This document shows, in pieces, positions 1 through 5,783 of a DNA stretch of 5,783 nucleotides. A program made the translations under genes and the position numbers. The notes below the pieces were generated by a model. It was not told the DNA's origin. It did not search any database and saw only the letters and a program-made list of their open reading frames with translations. The stretch comes from Bordetella parapertussis (GTDB taxonomy: Bacteria > Pseudomonadota > Gammaproteobacteria > Burkholderiales > Burkholderiaceae), in the NCBI GenBank assembly GCA_945901665.1, contig CAMDLJ010000177.1, positions 1 through 5,783 on the forward strand, in the 5' to 3' direction. The first letter of the stretch is position 1. Each line of letters begins with the position of its first letter.

Positions 1-610
1 TCCAACCCCAACACACGGTGGTGGAAATTTTGCCCGGCAGCGGCGGCTATTACATGGAGATGTTGGCCCCTTGGTTGCGGGATAAGGGCCGATACATTGC
101 GGCCAATCGCGATCAATCACTGCCCCAGTACATTCCAGACCACTTGAAGCTCCTCGAGCGGCTCAAGGCTGAGCCGCAACTGTATGACCGGGTGGTGGTC
201 ACCGCCTTTCGGGCCGACAACCACCCGATTGCACCCCCTGGCAGCGCCGATGTGGTGATCAGCTTTCGCAACCTGCACGACTGGATGGAGCGCGAAGAAG
301 TGGTCGAGTCCTTGCGGGCGTTTCACAAGGCACTGAAACCCGGCGGGGTGCTGGGCATCGTGGACCACCGGGGACGCACCGACCAAAGCCAGGCCCAGCA
401 AATGGCCTCGGGTTATGTGCGCGAAGATGTGGCGATTGCCTTGATCGAGGCCAACGGCTTTCGCTTGACGGGCCGCTCAGACGTCAATGCAAACCCCAAA
501 GACACCAAAGACCATCCCGAGGGTGTTTGGACTTTGCCGCCGACTTACCGAATGAAAGATGTGAACCGCGCCAAATACCAAGCCATCGGCGAGAGCGACC
601 GCTTTACCCT

Positions 611-629
<19 letters not shown>
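1..629 (+). CDS. Predicted class I SAM-dependent methyltransferase (COG4798 type), 5' end outside window
   Basis: The reading frame is open from the left edge (codons from base 3) to a TAA at 627-629, giving about 208 visible residues. The GTG codons at 18 and 21 lie inside the SAM-binding strand, so the true start is upstream. Seen: glycine-rich motif I (VVEILPGSGGYY) at the very beginning, then ADVVISFRNLHDW, the signature I associate with COG4798 predicted methyltransferases, then PGGVLGIVDHRG, and a conserved tail with NANPKDTKDHPEGVWTLPP and ending in ESDRFTLRFVKR. Family members are usually about 250-280 residues and often carry an N-terminal signal peptide, so roughly 50-70 residues are probably missing. 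The substrate of this family is unknown to me. The gene converges on the dioxygenase gene with only 5 nt between the two stop codons and is not part of the minus-strand operon. The family call is confident; the molecular role is not. Confidence 0.9.
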
Positions 630-2267
<1,638 letters not shown>

Positions 2268-2271
<4 letters not shown>

Positions 2272-4364
2272 TTCAAGTCTCCTGGGGTTGCGGCTTGCAG
2301 GGCAAGCCACAGTTGTTCGGCGCGCAAAGGCAAGTGCAAATCCACCTCGCCCAAGGGTGACAAAGCGTCCCGGGCAGCATTCATGATAGCGGCTGGAACG
2401 CCAATGCAACCGGCCTCTCCCACACCCTTGGCACCCAAGGGGTTCAAGGGGCTGGGGGTGTGCAAAGAATGCAGTTCTATCGGGGGCATGTCGTCGGCCC
2501 TTGGCACGGCGTAGTCCATCAACGAGCCGGTGAGCAATTGGCCCTCGCCGTCGTACACCACTTGCTCCATCAAAGCCTGGCCGATGCCCTGGGCTGCGCC
2601 GCCGATGAGCTGCGCACACACCAAATCAGGCTGCAAGCTCAGGCCCGCGTCATCGACCCACAACAGGCGCTCGATGCGCGGTTGACCGGTGGCCGCGTCC
2701 ACCGACATGCGCACCATGACACAGCCACTGGACCAAGCCTCTTGGCTGTCAAATCGTGCTTCTGCCATGAGCGGCAAGGGCAGCCCTTGCGCGCGTTGGT
2801 CCAGCAATGTTTGGCAAGCTTGCAGCACCGCGCTGCCGCCAATCGCTGTGCTGCGGCTGGCCAAGGCACCGGTGCCGGGCGGGCACACATCGGTGTCACC
2901 CATGAGTACCTGCACCTGCGCAAAAGGCACGCCCAGCGCGCTGGCAGCAATGTGCCCAAAGGTGAGGGCATGGCCTTGGCCTTGATCGGGGCTGCCACTG
3001 GCCACCGTGATGCGCCCATCGGCATGCCAGGTGACACGGGCCGATTCCCAGCCCTGACCACAGGGCTCCACATACATGGCCACGCCCAAGCCCACCCACT
3101 CGCCCAGGGCGCGGCGCTCACGCTGCAGCGCACGTTCCTGGTCGTAGCCAAAGCGCTCGCAAGCCAGTGCCAGCAGGGTGGAGAAGTCGCCCGAATCCAA
3201 GGTTTCGCCCGTGGGGGTGCGGTAGGGCATGGACCGCGCATCGACCAGGTTTTGCTGGCGCAATTGCACCGGGTCCAGACCAAGAAGGCGCGCGGCTTGA
3301 TCGATCAAGGTTTCCATCAACAAGGCGGCCTCGGGTCGGCCTGCGCCACGGTAAATGCCCACCGGTGCCGTGTGCGAGCGGCGCGACTGCCCGGAGATGT
3401 CGCAGTGCTGTACCAGGTAAGGACCAGGCAAAATGCGCGCGGCATTGCGCATGGGCACCAAGGCCGAATATGGCAACCACGCGCCCAAGGTGTAATGCAG
3501 GCGCGCCTGCAATGACAAAAAGCGTCCTTGTGCGTCCACCCCCAATTGGCCTTGCAAGCGAGCGGCACGGCCGTGTTGGCCCGACAAAAACTCCTCCGCT
3601 CGGCTGGCCTTCCACTGCACGGTGGTGCGCAAGCGCTGGGCCGCCAAAGCCACCAACAGGTCTTCGGGCGAAATGGATGCCTTGGATCCAAAGGCCCCGC
3701 CCACATGGGGTGAAATCAGGTGCACTTGTGACAGCGCCAGCCCCAAGGCCCGGGCGATGTCGGCCTGAGCCCGCGCCGGCGTTTGGCTGCCCAACCACAC
3801 CTGGAGGCGTTGGCTGTCGCCTTGCCACTGCGCCACGCAAGCACGCGGCTCCATGGCCATGGCCAGCAAGCGCGGCACCGTCAAGTCCACACGGGCCAGA
3901 ACTGCTGCCTGCCCACCCGCTGGCCCGCTGGCATGCGCCACCTGGTGCACCAGGGGCGCGCCTGGGTCATCCGCAACCCAGGCCGGCAAGGCTTTGAGCG
4001 ACACGCGCACCCGCAAAGCAGCCTCTTGTGCGGTGGCGGCATCGCGCGCCAGCACCATGGCCACCGCTTGACCCACATGGCCGACACAGGGGCCTGCCAA
4101 CAAGGGCATGGGCACGGCTTCAAAGGGGGGCCACAGGGGGTTCACGCCGGGGGTGACAACGCCGGTCACATCGCTGGCTTGCCACACCGCTGCTACGCCG
4201 GCCAGGCCCAAAGCTTCGGTGGTGTCCACAGCCAATACCTGCGCATGGGCATGGTCGCTGCGCACAAAGGCCACATGCAAGGCCTCAACGGGGGCGGCGT
4301 CTTGCACATAAAACCCCAGGCCACGAATCAATCGCTCGGCGTCATGCATGGGCGGGTGGGTCAT
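2268..4364 (-). CDS. Molybdopterin-binding (large) subunit of a xanthine dehydrogenase / CoxL-like family hydroxylase
   Basis: This is the catalytic Mo-cofactor subunit of a molybdenum hydroxylase; the family oxidises aldehydes, purines or N-heteroaromatics with water as oxygen donor and normally works with FAD and 2Fe-2S subunits. Numbered from ATG 4364 (698 aa): the N-terminal a/b-hammerhead domain has DAERLIRGLGFYVQD near residues 7-22. Mo-cofactor motifs are GGAFGSK (222-228), YRGAGRPE (338-345) and QGQGH (461-465). The catalytic glutamate is Glu650 in GAKGVGEAG. The active-site loop is the GAGR type, not the Cys-containing CSFR loop of true (form I) CO dehydrogenase, so CO oxidation is not supported. 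The protein is short for the family (usually 750-800), with about 60 residues apparently absent after GSAVLQACQTLL. No signal peptide is evident. Alternative start: GTG at 4385, touching the hydrolase stop (705 aa); neither start has a good ribosome-binding site. The stop overlaps the next gene by 4 nt. No FAD or Fe-S subunit gene is in view. Family sure, substrate unknown. Confidence 0.9.
2278..2283 (-). promoter_or_regulatory. Ribosome binding site of the DapA-family gene
   Basis: AGGAGA on the minus strand, 6 nt before the ATG at 2271-2269, inside the 3' end of the molybdopterin subunit gene. It is the strongest Shine-Dalgarno sequence I noticed in the window. It decides the start: the same frame is open upstream to 2619, but that extension overlaps the preceding gene and lacks family similarity. 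Confidence 0.8.
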
Positions 4365-4385
4365 GTGTTGAACAAGCCGTTCCAC

Positions 4386-5312
4386 TCAAAGCGCAGGCTT
4401 GGGCTGCAAAAAGTCACGCACAAACTGCAAAGAAGGATGCGGCTGTTCTTCGTGGGGCAAGTGCCCCACGCCGGGCATCACCACCCGCTGGGCATGGGGG
4501 ATGGCCCGCTGATAGTCCATGGCATTTTCAGCAGGGATCATGCCGTCTTGTGCACCCCACAACAACAAGGTGGGCATGCGCAGACGCTGCAACCATGGCA
4601 GGGGGTCGCGGTTGCGGGTTTGTGCCATGCGCGCCAACACCGCTTGGCGCACCCCAGGCGCGAGCAACATATCTTGGTAACGCCGCGCGGTGTCATCGTT
4701 CAAGCGGCTGGGGTCGGCATAGGCCGATGCCACGCCCTTTTTAATCAGCCAGCGCGGCAAGGCGTAGCGCACCAGGCCCATCCAAGCCGCAACGTCGTAG
4801 GTCCTGTCGCTTTTGGCTTGCGGGTCGGGAAAGCCATCGGGCGCGATCAAGACCAGCTTGTCCACCCGCTGCGGGTGGGCCGCCGCAAAGTGCCAGGCCA
4901 AGCGCCCGCCCATGGAGTGGCCCACCACGGTCATGGTGGGCAAGCCCAACTGATCCACAACGGCCAGCAAGCGCTGCACATCGGCCTCGTCGCTGTAGTC
5001 ACCAGGCTCGGCCGGTCCGGTCAAGCCAAAACCGGCGATGTCCAAACGCACCACGCGGTGGTCGGTGGCCAAGCCCTCAGCCCAGACGTCCCAGGTTTGC
5101 AAACTGGAACCAAAGCCGTGCAACAACAACACCACAGGTGCTTGGGCTGGGCCTTCGATTTGCACATGGGTGCGCAACCCTGGGGTTGGCACAAATTGGC
5201 TGCTGGGCCGGGTGTATTGGCGCTCCAAATCGGCGCGGTCCAGGTCTGGCGTCCACAGGCCCCAACCCAGCAACACGATGAAGGCCAAGACCATGGCAAT
5301 TTTCAAAGCCAT
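4386..5312 (-). CDS. Alpha/beta-fold hydrolase with N-terminal membrane anchor
   Basis: This 308-residue serine hydrolase shows a complete catalytic triad: nucleophile Ser133 in GHSMGG, acid Asp256 in LLLWGAQD, and base His284 in GVGHLPHEEQP. The oxyanion-hole strand is LLLHGFGSS (62-70). Residues 4-20 (KIAMVLAFIVLLGWGLW) form one hydrophobic segment with a single preceding lysine and no clear cleavage site, so it is best read as a signal anchor with the catalytic domain on the periplasmic side; a cleaved signal peptide is possible. The lid region between about 165 and 230 probably sets specificity. The catalytic domain resembles carbon-carbon-bond and ester hydrolases of aromatic meta-cleavage pathways, but a substrate cannot be assigned. 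It is not obviously BchO, despite its neighbour, since BchO lacks such an anchor as far as I recall. The ATG lies 10 nt after the bchC stop, without a convincing Shine-Dalgarno sequence, and the stop abuts the molybdopterin subunit frame (TGAGTG), suggesting cotranscription. Confidence 0.88.
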   Translation of the reverse strand: MALKIAMVLAFIVLLGWGLWTPDLDRADLERQYTRPSSQFVPTPGLRTHVQIEGPAQAPVVLLLHGFGSSLQTWDVWAEGLATDHRVVRLDIAGFGLTGPAEPGDYSDEADVQRLLAVVDQLGLPTMTVVGHSMGGRLAWHFAAAHPQRVDKLVLIAPDGFPDPQAKSDRTYDVAAWMGLVRYALPRWLIKKGVASAYADPSRLNDDTARRYQDMLLAPGVRQAVLARMAQTRNRDPLPWLQRLRMPTLLLWGAQDGMIPAENAMDYQRAIPHAQRVVMPGVGHLPHEEQPHPSLQFVRDFLQPKPAL

Positions 5313-5322
5313 TCCGCGGGGA

Positions 5323-5783
5323 TCAGGCCTGGCGCCAGTCGATCACCATCTTCAAGCATTCGGGGTCGCCAAAGGCCACCTCATAAGCCTGCTGGGCGCG
5401 CTGCGGAATTTCGGTGTGGGTGATCAAGCCCTCCAGGGGCAAGCTGCCGTCGTGGAACATGGCCACCACTGCATCCAGGTCGTGTTTTTTCCATTGGGCG
5501 GCCACCCGGATGCTGGCCTCGCGCATGAAAGCCATGGCGTAGGAGAACGACAAGTCTTGTTTGTAAAAGCCAGCCAACACCACCTCGCCGCCAGGGACCA
5601 TTTTGGGTATCACGCGGTTCAAGATGCCCGAGTCACCGCTGACATCGCAAATGCAGCGGTAATCTTTGCGCTGGTCTTGGTCGGGGTGGATCACGCCATA
5701 GCCCAAAGCGCCGCTTTGGCGCACAGCCTGGGTTTCCCAGACCACAGGTGCCGGTTTGCCAGCGGCCACCACCATGCGGGCCA
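5323..5783 (-). CDS. bchC: Bacteriochlorophyllide a dehydrogenase BchC, C-terminal part (gene enters from the right edge)
   Basis: About 152 C-terminal residues of a zinc-dependent-type (MDR) dehydrogenase are visible; the full protein is about 310, so the N-terminal catalytic domain and the Rossmann glycine motif lie outside the window. BchC oxidises the 3-(1-hydroxyethyl) group of the bacteriochlorophyllide precursor to the acetyl group of bacteriochlorophyllide a. BchC-specific features that I recognise, in order: APVVWET, GYGVIHPD, ICDVSGD, GGEVVLAGFY, SFSYAMAFMREASIRVAA, LEGLITH and FGDPECLKMVIDWR at the end. Generic alcohol dehydrogenases lack the AFMREA and CLKM.IDW segments. The ATG at 5775 is internal: the frame continues upstream to the window edge as ..ARMVVAAGK. 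It is the first visible gene of the minus-strand block and is followed after 10 nt by the hydrolase, not by bchX as in many purple bacteria. A recruited paralog with another substrate cannot be excluded from the fragment alone. Confidence 0.85.
   Translation of the reverse strand, partial: ARMVVAAGKPAPVVWETQAVRQSGALGYGVIHPDQDQRKDYRCICDVSGDSGILNRVIPKMVPGGEVVLAGFYKQDLSFSYAMAFMREASIRVAAQWKKHDLDAVVAMFHDGSLPLEGLITHTEIPQRAQQAYEVAFGDPECLKMVIDWRQA

Noticed and set aside
2272..2619. Upstream extension of the aldolase frame to 2619
   Set aside because: It overlaps the conserved C-terminus of the Mo subunit, including the catalytic-glutamate region, and the AGGAGA site fixes the start at 2271.
2460..3515. 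351-codon open frame on the + strand opposite the Mo subunit gene
   Set aside because: Antisense to a gene with clear cofactor motifs; the composition is unusual and no family is recognisable.
4386..5312. BchO (magnesium chelatase-associated hydrolase), suggested by proximity to bchC
   Set aside because: The N-terminal anchor and overall sequence fit a general anchored alpha/beta hydrolase better, and I see no BchO-specific segment I can name.
3783..5423. 546-codon open frame on the + strand opposite the hydrolase and the 5' half of the Mo subunit gene
   Set aside because: The translation is His/Gly/Gln-rich with no recognisable domain, and it lies antisense to two strongly supported genes. 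It is a by-product of GC-rich codon use.
5323..5775. Complete 150-residue gene starting at the ATG at 5775
   Set aside because: The ATG falls within the conserved BchC region and the frame is open to the window edge, so this is the 3' part of a longer gene.

Overview
The window looks like part of a GC-rich (about 60% by eye) betaproteobacterial chromosome, probably Burkholderiales/Comamonadaceae. The protein signatures fit that group. A C-terminal fragment of a bacteriochlorophyll biosynthesis dehydrogenase (BchC) at the right edge suggests an anoxygenic phototroph. The taxon is inferred from remembered family resemblance, not from a search.

Layout: the left edge (1-629, + strand) is the 3' part of a predicted SAM-dependent methyltransferase of the COG4798 type. 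It meets, nearly stop to stop, a five-gene block that fills the rest of the window on the - strand. Read in transcription order (right to left), the block contains: bchC (3' part, 5783-5323); a membrane-anchored alpha/beta hydrolase (5312-4386); a molybdopterin-binding large subunit of the xanthine dehydrogenase / CoxL-like family (4364 or 4385 to 2268); a divergent DapA/N-acetylneuraminate-lyase-family class I aldolase (2271-1294); and 3-hydroxyanthranilate 3,4-dioxygenase (about 1225-635). Junctions are tight: 10 nt, 0-21 nt, a 4-nt ATGA overlap, and 8-68 nt depending on the dioxygenase start. This is most simply read as one operon. There is no intergenic stretch over 100 bases, and I saw no tRNA, rRNA, CRISPR array or insertion sequence.

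How the genes may work together: 3-hydroxyanthranilate dioxygenase opens an aminophenol ring. A molybdenum hydroxylase, a hydrolase and a pyruvate-type aldolase are the sort of enzymes that feed or complete such a route. This suggests a catabolic operon for an aromatic or N-heteroaromatic compound placed directly behind a photosynthesis gene. The substrate cannot be read from the sequence. The main oddities are: bchC followed by catabolic genes instead of bchX; a molybdenum subunit with no partner subunits in view and an apparently shortened C-terminal half; an aldolase in which the usual Thr-Thr, Tyr and Arg active-site residues are replaced; and a dioxygenase gene with no usable ATG, whose best start is a CTG overlapping the stop of a 21-codon mini-ORF.
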